A DNA stretch of 64,000 nucleotides from Roseibacterium elongatum DSM 19469 (GTDB lineage Bacteria; Pseudomonadota; Alphaproteobacteria; Rhodobacterales; Rhodobacteraceae), in assembly GCF_000590925.1 (NCBI RefSeq), contig NZ_CP004372.1, forward strand, positions 911,001-975,000. Direction: 5' to 3'. Positions 32,860 through 44,106 of the stretch are shown piece after piece; positions within the stretch are counted from its first letter, which is position 1, and each line of letters opens with the position of its first letter. Both the position numbers and the translations under genes were made by a program. Under the pieces are notes generated by a model, which made no database searches, was not told the origin of the DNA, and was given only the letters and a program-made list of their open reading frames with translations.

Positions 32860-34238
32860 GAGCGGTAATCCGCGTTGATCTCGATATAGCGGTTGGTCAG
32901 GTCACAGGTCCACATGACCGCCTCGCCCTTCCCCAGGCCCATATCCACCGCGATCAACACCTCCTGCCCCTTCATGTAGGCGGCCCCGTCCTCTTCGCGG
33001 TAGCTTTCGGCGACCCAGCCCTTTTCGGCCACGACGATATCGCCCAGCCGAATGGTCAACAGATCCCTGTCGGCGGTCGCGCCGGACTTGCCAACCGCCA
33101 TGACGATGCGACCCCAATTGGGGTCCTCGCCCGCGACGGCGGTTTTCACGAGGGGGGAATTGGCGATGGCCCGCGCGACCTTGTCCGCATCGCGCGCAGT
33201 CTTGGCTCCGGTGACACGCACCTCGACCAGCTTGGTCGCGCCTTCGCCATCGCGGACGATCTGCAGGGCGAGGTCGGTCATGACCGCTTCGATCGCGGCG
33301 GCCAGCACCTTGCCATCGGCGCTGCGCCCCGAGGACAAGGGGACATTCCCCGCCGCGCCCGTGGCCGCCAGCAACACAGTGTCCGAGGTCGAGGTATCGC
33401 TATCGACCGAAATCGCATTGAAGCTGCGCTTGGTCGCGGCGGACAGGATGGATTGCAGCCCGTCCTGCGTGACAGCCGCATCGGTGAAGACATAGCCCAG
33501 CATCGTCGCCATATCCGGCGCGATCATGCCCGAGCCTTTCGCGAAGCCCATGACCTTTACAGGGACGCCACCGATCTCGACCTCGGCCATCGCGCCCTTG
33601 GGGAAGGTATCGGTCGTCATGATGGCGCGCGCCGCATCCTCGGCGGCATCCGGCGACAGACGCTCTACCAGCCCCGGCAGGGCGTCGGTGATCTTTTCGG
33701 CCGGCAGCGGTTCACCGATCACGCCGGTGGACGAGGTGAACACATGCCCGGCCGGCACATTCAGCGCCGCCGCGGCGGCTTGTGCGATCGTGGCCACATC
33801 GCTGGCCCCGCGCTGCCCGGTAAAGGTGTTGGCATTGCCGGAATTCACCACGATGGCGAAGCCGCCCTTGGGCGCATCGCCCAGCATCTCGAGCTTGTCC
33901 TCGCAGTCGAGAACGGCAGCCGAGCGCGTGGCCGACCGGGTGAAAACCCCCGCCAGGGTGCTGCCCGGTGCGATCTCGGCCAACATGACATCGGTGCGGT
34001 TCTTGTAGCGCACCCCGGCCTGCGCGGTGGCGAAGCGCACGCCGTCGATAACAGGCAGATCGGGGAAACGCGCGGGCGCGAGTGGCGAGACAAGCGGCGC
34101 GGCCTTGACGGCGGCCACGCGCTTGGGCGCGGTCTTCCTGGCCTTTTTCGCGCCTTTCTTGCCGGACGTGTTCTTGGCCTTTTTGGCGGACTTGTCCTTT
34201 GATTTGCCTTTTTTGGCCTTCTTGTCGTGTTTCGCCAT
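32856..34238 (-). CDS. argJ: Glutamate N-acetyltransferase / amino-acid acetyltransferase ArgJ, with Lys-rich N-terminus
   Basis: ArgJ transfers acetyl groups from N-acetylornithine to glutamate in the cyclic arginine pathway, and in bifunctional forms also from acetyl-CoA. The enzyme cleaves itself before the nucleophilic Thr in SSTGVIGEPLP. The conserved body starts near residue 47 (VSPLAPARFPDLPVIDGVRF). Before it lies an unusual tail with 18 lysines in about 45 residues, otherwise mostly Ala, Gly and Ser. The ATG at 34238 is in the same open frame, but a later start near the conserved body cannot be excluded. It lies 20 bp after the parvulin gene and overlaps mutT by four bases. Confidence 0.93.
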   Translation of the reverse strand: MAKHDKKAKKGKSKDKSAKKAKNTSGKKGAKKARKTAPKRVAAVKAAPLVSPLAPARFPDLPVIDGVRFATAQAGVRYKNRTDVMLAEIAPGSTLAGVFTRSATRSAAVLDCEDKLEMLGDAPKGGFAIVVNSGNANTFTGQRGASDVATIAQAAAAALNVPAGHVFTSSTGVIGEPLPAEKITDALPGLVERLSPDAAEDAARAIMTTDTFPKGAMAEVEIGGVPVKVMGFAKGSGMIAPDMATMLGYVFTDAAVTQDGLQSILSAATKRSFNAISVDSDTSTSDTVLLAATGAAGNVPLSSGRSADGKVLAAAIEAVMTDLALQIVRDGEGATKLVEVRVTGAKTARDADKVARAIANSPLVKTAVAGEDPNWGRIVMAVGKSGATADRDLLTIRLGDIVVAEKGWVAESYREEDGAAYMKGQEVLIAVDMGLGKGEAVMWTCDLTNRYIEINADYRS

Positions 34239-34258
34239 CGCGCCCCTGAGCCCCGATG

Positions 34259-35098
34259 TTACTGGTCGAGCAATTCAGTATCCGCGATCACGGCGGGGTC
34301 AATCTCCGTTGTGGCGCGGTCGATCTCGGCGGCGGTCATCAACTCGTCGACGCGGGCATCGACACGGGCGCGGCGCATGCCTTCGATCAATTCGGCGCGC
34401 ACATCCTCGAGCGCGGGCGGCTCCTGCTCGCGGGTGTCAGACAGCAGCACGACATGCCAGCCGAACTGCGTCTCGACGGGGGGCGAGACCTCGCCGGGTT
34501 GCAGCGCCATGACGGCATTCTCGAACGCGGGCACCATCATGCCGGCGGTGAACCACCCCAGCGACCCGCCATTCGGGCCCGACGGCCCAATGGAATGCTC
34601 GGCGGCAAGCTCGGCGAAATCGGCACCTTCGGCCAAGTCGTCGATCAGGGCCTGCGCGTCCTCTTCGCTTTCCACCAGGATGTGGCTGGCATTGTATTCA
34701 GTCACCGGCTCGGCATTGGCATATTGCGCGTCATATGCGGCCTGGATCTCTTCGTCGGTGATTTCGGCCATGGCGACCTCGTCGAGGAACATCGAGGCGA
34801 GAATCGCGCGGCGTTCATTGGCAAGGCTCAATTCCATCGCCGCGGTCATGTCCTGGGCGGCGACATCGGCCAGCACCTGCTGCTGCACCAACTGCTCCAG
34901 CATGCCGTCGAAAAGAACCTCGGCCGGCAATTGCTGGTACTGTTCCGGCAACATCGCGCGCATGGCGATCAGATGGCCCACGGTGATTTCGGATCCGTTG
35001 ACGGTGGCCAGAACGGTTTCGGCGGTCACCTCGTCCTGGGCAAGGGCAGGCAGGGCGATCAGGGCCGAAACGGCGACACCGGCGAAAAACGATTTCAT
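34259..35098 (-). CDS. Periplasmic parvulin-type peptidyl-prolyl isomerase
   Basis: A 279-residue secreted chaperone-like protein with a signal peptide (MKSFFAGVAVSALIALPALA). A helical SurA/PrsA-like N-terminal region follows, then a rotamase domain at about residues 130-230 (YNASHILVESEEDAQALIDD, PSGPNGGSLGWFTAGMMVP, FGWHVVLLSD). It should help outer-membrane or exported proteins fold. The protein is rich in Glu and Asp. The ATG at 35098 has AAGGGAAG upstream. It leads the ppi-argJ-mutT run and is divergent from secA, whose products use the same export route, across 228 bp. Confidence 0.92.
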   Translation of the reverse strand: MKSFFAGVAVSALIALPALAQDEVTAETVLATVNGSEITVGHLIAMRAMLPEQYQQLPAEVLFDGMLEQLVQQQVLADVAAQDMTAAMELSLANERRAILASMFLDEVAMAEITDEEIQAAYDAQYANAEPVTEYNASHILVESEEDAQALIDDLAEGADFAELAAEHSIGPSGPNGGSLGWFTAGMMVPAFENAVMALQPGEVSPPVETQFGWHVVLLSDTREQEPPALEDVRAELIEGMRRARVDARVDELMTAAEIDRATTEIDPAVIADTELLDQ

Positions 35099-35326
35099 GG
35101 AAAACTTCCCTTGGTTGAACGACCGGGCGACGACGCCCCTTTGGCCGCGTTGACACGGATGTGGCCGCCCCTTATGTCCCTTGCGGGTTTCGCATCGGGG
35201 CCTTGGCCGTCTTGCCGCCGTTGATAGACCGCCGCGATGGGTCGAACAACCCGGATGCCCCACACGATGATTTGAGATGTCCGGGCTGCGCGTGCGCCGC
35301 GCGTCCGCAGGGAAAAGGCGTTACGC

Positions 35327-38056
<2,730 letters not shown>

Positions 38057-38064
38057 CATCTCGA

Positions 38065-38103
38065 AACCGGGGCGACACTCCGCAAAAGCGCCCCGGTTCT
38101 TTC
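38065..38103 (+). terminator. Rho-independent terminator after secA
   Basis: A perfect 10-bp stem, AACCGGGGCG (38065-38074) with CGCCCCGGTT (38089-38098), around a 14-base loop and followed by CTTTC. The stem begins nine bases after the secA stop codon. Confidence 0.8.
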
Positions 38104-38166
38104 CCGATTTCCGCCGCATTCGATTGCGACCCTGATGCGTGAACGTCACCACGCCAGAGGTCGCCC

Positions 38167-39270
38167 ATGCTGTCGAGAACCATGATCCTTCGTGCTTCGG
38201 CCGTCACCGTCGGTTTGGCCGGTGGCGCGGTCTACGCGGCCTCGCAGGGGTTCCTGCCACTGCCGGGCGGCAACACCACAGCTCCGGCCGCACCTGCGCA
38301 GGCCGAGGTGGATTTGCTGCCGCCCACGCCCGCGCCAACGGTCCCGGCCGCGGTCACCGCCGCTGTGGTCGCCACGCCTCCGGCCGGCCTTCAGGTGCCG
38401 CAGACCGCCGTCGAGGCCGCGCTGACATTGCCCGCGACCGATGATATCGCTCCGGATCTGGCCGAGGCGCAATCACCGCTGCAGAACACGGCCGACGACC
38501 TCGACCCCACTCCGCAACCTGTCATGCCACCGATCCCGGGCCCGGGGCCCGAGATTTCCCAGGCACCCGCCCTGTCACCGCTCGGCCTGCCCTGCGGGCT
38601 GTCGGTCACGGGCACGGCGCAACCGGCGGCAATGGTGGCGCTGGATATCATGGACCCCTGTCAACCCAACGCCCCGGTCCGGATCGCGCATTCCGGTATG
38701 ACCATCGGGGCCACGACCGACGCCATGGGGTTGCTGACGATCGATATCCCAGCCTTTGAAACACCGGCTTTCTTCACTGTGCGCATGGACGACGGTACCG
38801 AGGAGTCGCTGCTCGTCGCGCTGCCCGACCTGCGCGAGTTCGACCGCATCGGCGTGTCCTGGACCGATCAAGCCGAGCTTGACCTGCACGCGATGGAATT
38901 CGGCGCGCGCTTTGGCGACGACGGTCATGTCTGGGCCGAAAACCCCCGCGCCACCGACGCCGTATCGCAGGGCGCGGGCGGGTTCCTGACGCAACTTGGC
39001 GATCCGGATATGACCGACCGGATGCTTGCCCAGGTCTACACGCTGCCGCGTGCGACGCTGTCGCAAGGCAATTCGGTGCGCATCACGCTCGATGCCGAGA
39101 TCACCGAGGCCAATTGCACCCGGCCGGCCGAGGCCCTGACCCTGCGCAGCGAAGCCGCCGGACCGGTCGAGATCACGCCACTGACCTTCACCCACCCCGA
39201 CTGTGATGCGGTGGGCGACTTTCTGGTGTTGCAAAATCTGCTGGGGGACCTGAGACTCGCCTCGAATTGA
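38167..39270 (+). CDS. Secreted protein of unknown function downstream of secA
   Basis: A 367-residue protein with an N-terminal signal-like helix (ILRASAVTVGLAGGAVYAAS) and a Pro/Ala/Thr-rich linker to about residue 135. The C-terminal domain (about 138-367) is beta-rich, starting GLPCGLSVTGTAQPAAMVAL, and has a few Cys residues. I do not recognise the family. Similar proteins beside secA have sometimes been labelled translocase only because of position; nothing in the sequence supports that. The first ATG at 38167 is used; another ATG lies five codons on. It is separated from secA by a terminator, and the OmpA-fusion gene follows after 24 bp. Confidence 0.75.
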   Translation: MLSRTMILRASAVTVGLAGGAVYAASQGFLPLPGGNTTAPAAPAQAEVDLLPPTPAPTVPAAVTAAVVATPPAGLQVPQTAVEAALTLPATDDIAPDLAEAQSPLQNTADDLDPTPQPVMPPIPGPGPEISQAPALSPLGLPCGLSVTGTAQPAAMVALDIMDPCQPNAPVRIAHSGMTIGATTDAMGLLTIDIPAFETPAFFTVRMDDGTEESLLVALPDLREFDRIGVSWTDQAELDLHAMEFGARFGDDGHVWAENPRATDAVSQGAGGFLTQLGDPDMTDRMLAQVYTLPRATLSQGNSVRITLDAEITEANCTRPAEALTLRSEAAGPVEITPLTFTHPDCDAVGDFLVLQNLLGDLRLASN

Positions 39271-39294
39271 GGCCCCGCGCAGTTTCCTGAATCC

Positions 39295-40857
39295 ATGATC
39301 AGATACCTCGGGGCGGCAGTGATGGCCGCCCTTTTCACCGTGTCGAGTCCCGCTGTCGCGCCTGCGCAGGATGTCGAACTGCGGTCGTTCGACGGATCGG
39401 TCACACTGGACGGCAACCTGATTTCCTATGACGGGGCCTATTACCGGGTCGAGACGCAGTTTGGCCCGATGACCATTTCGGCACAGGGGGTGTCCTGCGC
39501 CGGCCCCGGTTGCCCCGATCTGACGACCTTTGTCGCCGAGGCGCGCATCGCCGGCGCCGCAACCGTGGCCGACGGCTTGATCCCCGCCCTGCTCGAAGGA
39601 TTTGCGGACATCCAGGGCATGACCCTGACGCGCGGCGCGGGTGCGGCGGATGGCCCACAGGTCTTCACCCTGTCCCGTCGCGATGGCAGTCCGGCCGCAC
39701 GGTTTCATGTGACGCCCAGCACCACCGATCAGGGGTTTCTCGCGCTGTTGAACGGCGAGACCGACATCGCCCTTGCCCTGCGCGAACCCAACAGCGCCGA
39801 ACGGCGCGCCGCCATGGCGCAGGCGCCCGACGATCCTCCGCTCGAACGGCGGGTGCGGGTGTTGGCGCTCGACGCACTGGTTCCGGTGGTTTCGCATGAA
39901 AACCCGATCGATGCGCTGTCCCTGCCTGATCTGGCGCGATTGTTCAGCGGCGACATCGTAAGCTGGGCCGATCTTGACGGGCCTGATGCGCCCGTCGCGC
40001 TGCATATGCTGGCACCCGGGCTGGGGCTGGCGCAGGGGTTTTCGAACCGGGTGCTGGTGCCGGCCGAGACGGGCCTCGCCGACAGTATCGTCCGTCACGA
40101 CAGTGCGACCGCCCTGGCCGCGGCCGTTGCCCGCGATGCCTATGCGGTGGGGATCATGCCGCGCTCGGCCCGTGGCCCGGCCCGCGCCCTCGCCCTGCGG
40201 GGGAGCTGCGGCTTTGCGCAAATGGCGACGCCCGATGCTGTCAAGGCCGAGGACTACCCCCTGACAGCGCCGGTTTATCTCTATCTGGCGCCGCATCGCT
40301 TGCCGCAACTGGTGCGCCGGTTCCTCGATTTCACGCGCTCGGAAAGCGCCGAGCGCCTTGTGCGATCGGCCGGCTACGTCAACCAAAGCCTGACGCGCAC
40401 GCCATTGGCATTGCAGGGTGCGCGACTGGCCAATGCCGTCACCGCCGCGGGCGATGACGTGGCGCTGGCCGATCTGCAGGACATGGTCGACCGTCTGGAC
40501 GGGGCGGAACGCCTGTCCTCGACCTTTCGCTTTGGCGACGGCACGGCCGATCTGGACACGCAATCTCGCGCCTCGGTCCTGCGCTTGGTGGATGCGATCG
40601 ACCGTGGGGCCTTTGATGGGCGGCGCCTGATGTTCGTGGGCTTTTCCGACGGGGTCGGATCGGCGGCGGTCAACCGGCGCCTTGCCTTGCGGCGTGCCGA
40701 AACCGTGCGAACGGCGGTGCGGACGGCCGCCGGGGATGCGGGCGCAGGCCGGGTCGAGATGACGGTAGACGCCTTTGGCGAGGCGATGCCCATGGCCTGC
40801 GACGACACCGACTGGGGCCGGGCCGTCAACCGGCGCGTCGAGGTCTGGCTGGAGTGA
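39295..40857 (+). CDS. Phosphate-binding-like domain fused to OmpA C-terminal domain
   Basis: A 520-residue exported protein with a signal peptide ending near PAVAPAQD. Residues about 85-365 resemble a PstS-type periplasmic binding domain (FHVTPSTTDQGFLALLNGET, LSLPDLARLFSGDIVSWADL, AYAVGIMPRSARGPARAL). Residues about 395-520 are an OmpA-like peptidoglycan-binding domain (FRFGDGTADLDTQSRASVL, FVGFSDGVGSAAVNRRLALR, ending WGRAVNRRVEVWLE). The fusion suggests a ligand-binding module tethered to the cell wall; phosphate as ligand is unproven. It is 24 bp after the unknown secreted protein and converges on radC across 14 bp. Confidence 0.85.
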   Translation: MIRYLGAAVMAALFTVSSPAVAPAQDVELRSFDGSVTLDGNLISYDGAYYRVETQFGPMTISAQGVSCAGPGCPDLTTFVAEARIAGAATVADGLIPALLEGFADIQGMTLTRGAGAADGPQVFTLSRRDGSPAARFHVTPSTTDQGFLALLNGETDIALALREPNSAERRAAMAQAPDDPPLERRVRVLALDALVPVVSHENPIDALSLPDLARLFSGDIVSWADLDGPDAPVALHMLAPGLGLAQGFSNRVLVPAETGLADSIVRHDSATALAAAVARDAYAVGIMPRSARGPARALALRGSCGFAQMATPDAVKAEDYPLTAPVYLYLAPHRLPQLVRRFLDFTRSESAERLVRSAGYVNQSLTRTPLALQGARLANAVTAAGDDVALADLQDMVDRLDGAERLSSTFRFGDGTADLDTQSRASVLRLVDAIDRGAFDGRRLMFVGFSDGVGSAAVNRRLALRRAETVRTAVRTAAGDAGAGRVEMTVDAFGEAMPMACDDTDWGRAVNRRVEVWLE

Positions 40858-40871
40858 ACGAGCCCGCAGGC

Positions 40872-41678
40872 TTACAGATACCCCTCGGCCCGAAAGCTGA
40901 GTTCACGAGCCTTGCCGATCACGAGATGGTCGTGGATCACAAGGCCCAACACCTCGGCCGCGTCGCGGATGGCATAGGTCATGTCGATATCGGCCTGGCT
41001 GGGCGTGGGATCGCCCGAGGGGTGGTTGTGCACCAGGATCAGCGCCGAGGCGTTCAGTTCCAGCGCGCGTTTGACAACCTCGCGCGGATAGACGGGGACG
41101 TGATCGACCGTGCCGTCGGCCTGCGCCTCGTCGGCGATCAAAACGTTCTTGCGGTCGAGATAGAGCACGCGGAACTGTTCGAGGTCGCGATGGGCCATCG
41201 CGGTCTGGCAGTATTCCAGCAGCGCGTCCCATGAAGAAAGAATCGGCTTTTTCAGCACCTTGGCGCGGGCCATACGGTGCCCCAAGGCCTGCATCAGCTT
41301 CAACTCGAACACCACGCGGTCGCCCACGCCCACAACCTCTTTCAACCGGGCCTCGGGCGCGGCGAGGACGTGGTTGATATCGCCAAAGCGCTTCAGCAGC
41401 GATTTGGCCAGTGGTTTGGTGTCGCCGCGCGGGATCGCGCGGTAAAGGATCATCTCCAGCAATTCGTAATCCGGCACGGCATCGGCCCCGCCCTCGGTAA
41501 ACCGCTGGCGCAGCCGGTCGCGATGCTTGTGCCGGTGCAGTTCCGCCCCTTTCGACGGGCCGCCGGCCAACGACCGCGCCGTCGGGGCCGGTTTCGACGC
41601 GGCAGGAACCGCCGTCACGAAACGCGGCGAAACCTCGTCGAAGGAAAAGCTCGGCTGGTTCGGCATGACGTGTGACAT
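40872..41678 (-). CDS. radC: RadC-family JAB/MPN-domain protein
   Basis: A 268-residue protein with an N-terminal disordered Ala/Pro-rich segment, a helix-hairpin-helix-like region (about 60-140) and a C-terminal JAMM metalloprotease-like domain with the zinc-binding motif HNHPSGDPTPSQAD near residues 219-232. The family was named as a DNA repair protein, but its actual function is unsettled. A CtrA-like TTAA-N7-TTAC lies about 25 bp upstream of its start. The map gene follows the same strand 42 bp upstream. Confidence 0.92.
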   Translation of the reverse strand: MSHVMPNQPSFSFDEVSPRFVTAVPAASKPAPTARSLAGGPSKGAELHRHKHRDRLRQRFTEGGADAVPDYELLEMILYRAIPRGDTKPLAKSLLKRFGDINHVLAAPEARLKEVVGVGDRVVFELKLMQALGHRMARAKVLKKPILSSWDALLEYCQTAMAHRDLEQFRVLYLDRKNVLIADEAQADGTVDHVPVYPREVVKRALELNASALILVHNHPSGDPTPSQADIDMTYAIRDAAEVLGLVIHDHLVIGKARELSFRAEGYL

Positions 41679-41701
41679 GCCGACACGGTGCCATGGACGG
41701 G

Positions 41702-41716
41702 TTAACGCGAGGTTAC
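41702..41716. promoter_or_regulatory. CtrA-like site upstream of radC
   Basis: TTAA-CGCGAGG-TTAC, one mismatch from the CtrA consensus TTAA-N7-TTAA. It lies in the 42-bp gap between map and radC. CtrA commonly controls competence and gene-transfer-agent functions in Rhodobacterales, so control of radC is possible, but a one-mismatch site can arise by chance. Confidence 0.3.
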
Positions 41717-41720
41717 CGTA

Positions 41721-42530
41721 CTAGGACCAAGTGGGGTGAAACCTGCCCGCCGGCGACAGGGTGAAGATCTCGTAGCCCGTCGCCGTCACCCCGATGGAAT
41801 GCTCGAACTGGGCCGACAGGCTCTTGTCGCGGGTCACCGCCGTCCAGTCATCGGCCAGAACCTTGGTTTCGGGGCGGCCAAGGTTCACCATCGGCTCGAT
41901 GGTGAAGAACATACCTTCCTCAAGGACCGGGCCCGTGCCGGGGCGACCGTAATGCAGCACGTTGGGTGGGGCGTGAAACACCTGCCCCAGCCCATGACCG
42001 CAGAAATCGCGCACGACCGACATGCGGTGCCCTTCGACGAAACTCTGGATGGCGTGGCCGATATCGCCAAAGGTCTTGCCGGGTTTGACCGCCTCGATCC
42101 CCTTGAGCAGGGAGTCGTGCGTGACCTCGATCAGGCGCTGTGCCTTGCGGCCCAGATTGCCCGCCACATACATGCGGCTGGTATCGCCGAACCAGCCATC
42201 GACGATCACGGTCACGTCGATGTTCAGGATATCGCCATCCTTGAGCACCTTCGTCCCCGGGATCCCATGACACACGACATGGTTCACGCTGATGCAGGAG
42301 GCGTGCTGATACCCGCGATAGCCGATGGTGGCCGATTTGGCCCCGGCCTCGTCCACCATGCGCTCGATCTCGGCGTCCAGCGCGGCGGTGGTCACGCCGG
42401 GTTCGATCATCGGCGCGATACGGTCGAGGATCTCGGCCGCCAGCCGCCCGGCCTTGTGCATGCCGGCGAAATCCTCGGGATTATGGATGCGGATACCGTC
42501 CTTGGTCAGACGGCCTTTGAATTCGTCCAA
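41721..42530 (-). CDS. map: Methionine aminopeptidase, type I
   Basis: Removes the initiator methionine from nascent proteins. The 269-residue pita-bread-fold enzyme shows metal ligands in LNIDVTVIVDGWFGDTSRM (two Asp), GHGLGQVFHAPPNV (His), IEPMV (Glu) and SAQFEHSIGV (Glu), and a substrate His in CISVNHVVCHGIPG. The length is typical for the alphaproteobacterial type. sfsA lies 72 bp upstream on the same strand, another common pairing. Confidence 0.97.
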   Translation of the reverse strand: MDEFKGRLTKDGIRIHNPEDFAGMHKAGRLAAEILDRIAPMIEPGVTTAALDAEIERMVDEAGAKSATIGYRGYQHASCISVNHVVCHGIPGTKVLKDGDILNIDVTVIVDGWFGDTSRMYVAGNLGRKAQRLIEVTHDSLLKGIEAVKPGKTFGDIGHAIQSFVEGHRMSVVRDFCGHGLGQVFHAPPNVLHYGRPGTGPVLEEGMFFTIEPMVNLGRPETKVLADDWTAVTRDKSLSAQFEHSIGVTATGYEIFTLSPAGRFHPTWS

Positions 42531-42602
42531 AACAAGCCTCCTGTGCTTGCGCAGAATTTATGCCTTTCAGGGCCGGTTTTCCAGACGCCCCGCGCGCATG
42601 GG

Positions 42603-43325
42603 TCAACGCAGGGCTTGCGGCGCGTCGTCGATGGGCAGCGGGCCGGCCAACGCGACCCCGTGGCGATCGATCCGCGTGGCGTGGCACACCATCTCGACCC
42701 CGGCGTCGCGGGCCGCATCGAAGGCTGCCGCGTAGGCCGGGTCGAGATCGGCGGCAAGGCGAAACCGGGCGCAATCGGTGCGCTGGATGACATAGAGCAT
42801 GACAGCGCGACCGCCGTCCTGCGCAATACGCGACAACTCGCCCAGATGCTTGGTGCCGCGCGCGGTGACGCAATCGGGAAACTCGGCCCAATCGCCCGCG
42901 CGCCGCAGATGGACGTTCTTGACCTCGACATAGGCGTCGGGGCGGCCCGGGGACGACAGCAGGAAATCGATGCGGCTGTTGGCCCCATATTTCTGTTCGG
43001 GGCGGATGCCGTCATAGCCCGTCAGCGCCGGGATGCGCCCCTCGGCCAGCGCCTCGCCCACGATGCGGTTGGGCAGGCCGGCGTCGATGCCCGCAAGGTG
43101 GCCACCGTCCAGTTCGACCAGCCGCCAGCCATAGTTCAGCTTTTTCTTCGGGTCGTCGTTCGGCTCGACCCAGATGCGGCTGCCCGGTGCGTTCAGCCCC
43201 ATCATCGAACCGGGATTGGGGCAATGGGCGGTCACCTCGGTGCCGTCCTCCAGCACGATATCGGCGAGGAAGCGTTTGTAGCGCCGGATCAGGCGCGCAG
43301 GCACGAGAGGGGTTTGAAAGCGCAT
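42603..43325 (-). CDS. sfsA: Sugar fermentation stimulation protein homolog SfsA
   Basis: A 240-residue protein with the complete SfsA pattern: LIRRYKRFLADIVLEDG with an N-terminal OB-like fold, AHCPNPGSMMGLN, and a nuclease-like core SRIDFLLSSPG plus YVEVKNVHL, which resembles a PD-(D/E)xK fold. The molecular role is not established; in E. coli it affects maltose metabolism when overexpressed. It is divergent from the molybdopterin-binding-domain gene across 52 bp and is probably cotranscribed with map. Confidence 0.95.
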   Translation of the reverse strand: MRFQTPLVPARLIRRYKRFLADIVLEDGTEVTAHCPNPGSMMGLNAPGSRIWVEPNDDPKKKLNYGWRLVELDGGHLAGIDAGLPNRIVGEALAEGRIPALTGYDGIRPEQKYGANSRIDFLLSSPGRPDAYVEVKNVHLRRAGDWAEFPDCVTARGTKHLGELSRIAQDGGRAVMLYVIQRTDCARFRLAADLDPAYAAAFDAARDAGVEMVCHATRIDRHGVALAGPLPIDDAPQALR

Positions 43326-43377
43326 GGGCCCGCCCGTATACCGATTATCGACCTTTCCTCAAGCGCGGAGCCTGCCC

Positions 43378-44106
43378 ATGCCATCCCCAACCGCCGCGAT
43401 GCTCGTGATCGGGGACGAGATCCTGTCGGGACGCACCCGCGACGCGAACATGTACCACCTCGCCCGCGCGCTGACCGATCACGGCATCCCGATGTGCGAG
43501 GCGCGGGTGATCCCGGACGATCACGCAACCATCGTGGCGACCGTCCGCGACCTGGCCGCGCGCCACGACCATCTGTTTACTTCGGGCGGCATCGGGCCGA
43601 CCCATGACGACATCACGGCCGAGGCCGTGGCCGAGGCACTGGGTGCTGCAATCGGCATCCGCGACGACGCACGCGCGATCCTGCAGGCGCACTACGACGC
43701 CCGCGGGCAGGAGTTGAACGAGGCCCGGCTGCGCATGGCCCGGATCCCCGATGGCGCGACCCTGATCGACAACCCGATTTCCGCGGCGCCCGGGTTCACC
43801 CTGGGGAACGTGCATGTGATGGCGGGCGTTCCGTCGATCTTCGAGGCGATGCTGGCAGGGCTGTTGCCGACGCTGACGGGCGGCGCGCCGATGCTGTCAC
43901 AAAGCCTGATGGTGCGGCAGGGCGAGGGCGACATCGCGGCAAAGCTCGGCAAACTGGCCAAGGATCACCCCGAGGTCTCGATCGGCTCCTACCCGTTCAT
44001 CCGCGACGGGGTGCATGGGTCGAACATCGTCGTCCGCAGTCAGGACGGACAGGCTGTGGATGCCGTGATGCAAGAGCTGTCCGCCCTGTTCGGAGAGGCG
44101 CGGTGA
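43378..44106 (+). CDS. Molybdopterin-binding (MoaB/Mog-like, CinA N-terminal type) domain protein
   Basis: A 242-residue protein with a MoCF-type fold: AAMLVIGDEILSGRTRDANM at the N-terminus, the binding loop TSGGIGPTHDDITAEAVAEA near residues 64-83, and PGFTLGNVHVMAGVPSIFEAM. This is the CinA-type competence-protein domain without the C-terminal deamidase domain; related stand-alone proteins include FAD-synthase-like enzymes, but the activity is not evident here. ATG 43378 has GGAG upstream. Its stop overlaps the GTG start of the GNAT gene, beginning a three-gene coupled run. Confidence 0.88.
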   Translation: MPSPTAAMLVIGDEILSGRTRDANMYHLARALTDHGIPMCEARVIPDDHATIVATVRDLAARHDHLFTSGGIGPTHDDITAEAVAEALGAAIGIRDDARAILQAHYDARGQELNEARLRMARIPDGATLIDNPISAAPGFTLGNVHVMAGVPSIFEAMLAGLLPTLTGGAPMLSQSLMVRQGEGDIAAKLGKLAKDHPEVSIGSYPFIRDGVHGSNIVVRSQDGQAVDAVMQELSALFGEAR

